Assembly (NCBI GenBank): GCA_964418425.1
Contig: CAYQLT010000040.1
Coordinates: 1-23,353, forward strand
DNA length: 23,353 bases
Origin: CAYQLT01 sp964418425
GTDB lineage: Bacteria > Bacillota > Limnochordia > Limnochordales > Geochordaceae
Reading direction: 5' to 3'
In this document: one piece after another, positions 23,292 through 23,353 of the stretch
Numbering within the stretch: the stretch's first letter is position 1
Layout of the letters: each line of letters starts with the position of its first letter
Position numbers and translations under genes: made by a program
Notes under the pieces: model-generated
Seen by the model: the letters and a program-made list of their open reading frames with translations, nothing else
Told to the model about the DNA's origin: nothing
Database searches by the model: none

Positions 23292-23353
23292 ATGCTGCCA
23301 TCAGGCTGGCCGCCGTGCCGGCTGGCTCAGGCCCGCCTGCAGGCCGGCTCCAG
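23292..23353 (+). CDS. Possible start of a further gene, 3' cut by window end
   Basis: An ATG at 23292 has AGGGG about 6 nt upstream and stays open to the window end (about 20 codons, beginning MLPSGWPPCRLAQ). Nothing can be recognised. The 119 bp between the rhodanese stop and this ATG show no clear signal. Confidence 0.2.
   Translation, partial: MLPSGWPPCRLAQARLQAGS

Overview
The window is GC-rich (about two thirds G+C by eye), densely coding DNA with GTG starts, GGAGG-type ribosome binding sites, ATGA/GTGA stop-start overlaps and Tat signals. The only clear promoter, TTGACA-17-TATAAC, is of the sigma-A type. The mix of genes (exported Mo/Fe-S oxidoreductase, LuxR-type two-component system, lipoprotein sensor) suggests a bacterium with anaerobic respiratory ability, possibly a high-GC Gram-positive or a thermophilic Bacillota-like lineage. 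The taxon is inference; no RNA gene or taxonomic marker is present. The sequence is a scaffold: three 100-N gaps (2664-2763, 7234-7333, 12321-12420) are each flanked by the same 55 bases on both sides. They are overlapping contig ends, not biology. Removing 155 nt at each (one 55-mer plus the Ns) restores an intact reading frame in all three interrupted genes.

Layout. (1) 1-2997, + strand: an aldehyde dehydrogenase cut by the window start, a class I aminotransferase and a doubtful small ORF. (2) 3153-10611, + strand: a complex iron-sulfur molybdoenzyme operon. It holds a Tat-exported molybdopterin catalytic subunit with an altered N-terminal Fe-S motif, a four-cluster ferredoxin subunit, an NrfD/PsrC-type membrane subunit, and one long protein joining a TorD-type chaperone to a polyferredoxin with an MvhD-like segment. 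(3) 10718-14036, + strand: a PhnD-like lipoprotein, a HisKA_3 sensor kinase and a NarL/LuxR response regulator, resembling the AioX/S/R and TtrS/R oxyanion-sensing systems. (4) 14107-18900, - strand: an ABC-2 exporter (permease, ATPase) with a NEW3-domain secreted protein, and an ArsB/NhaD-type anion permease. (5) 18901-19539: a long non-coding region with a strong + promoter and two pairs of direct repeats. (6) 19540-23172, + strand: an SsuABC/NMT1-type ABC importer followed by a two-domain rhodanese.

How the genes may work together: the lipoprotein and kinase probably sense a respiratory oxyanion or sulfur species, and the regulator switches on the adjacent reductase, whose maturation needs the TorD part. 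The nearby ArsB-type pump, sulfur-compound importer and rhodanese make sulfur (polysulfide, tetrathionate, thiosulfate) or arsenic/selenium oxyanions the leading substrate candidates. The sequence alone does not settle which.
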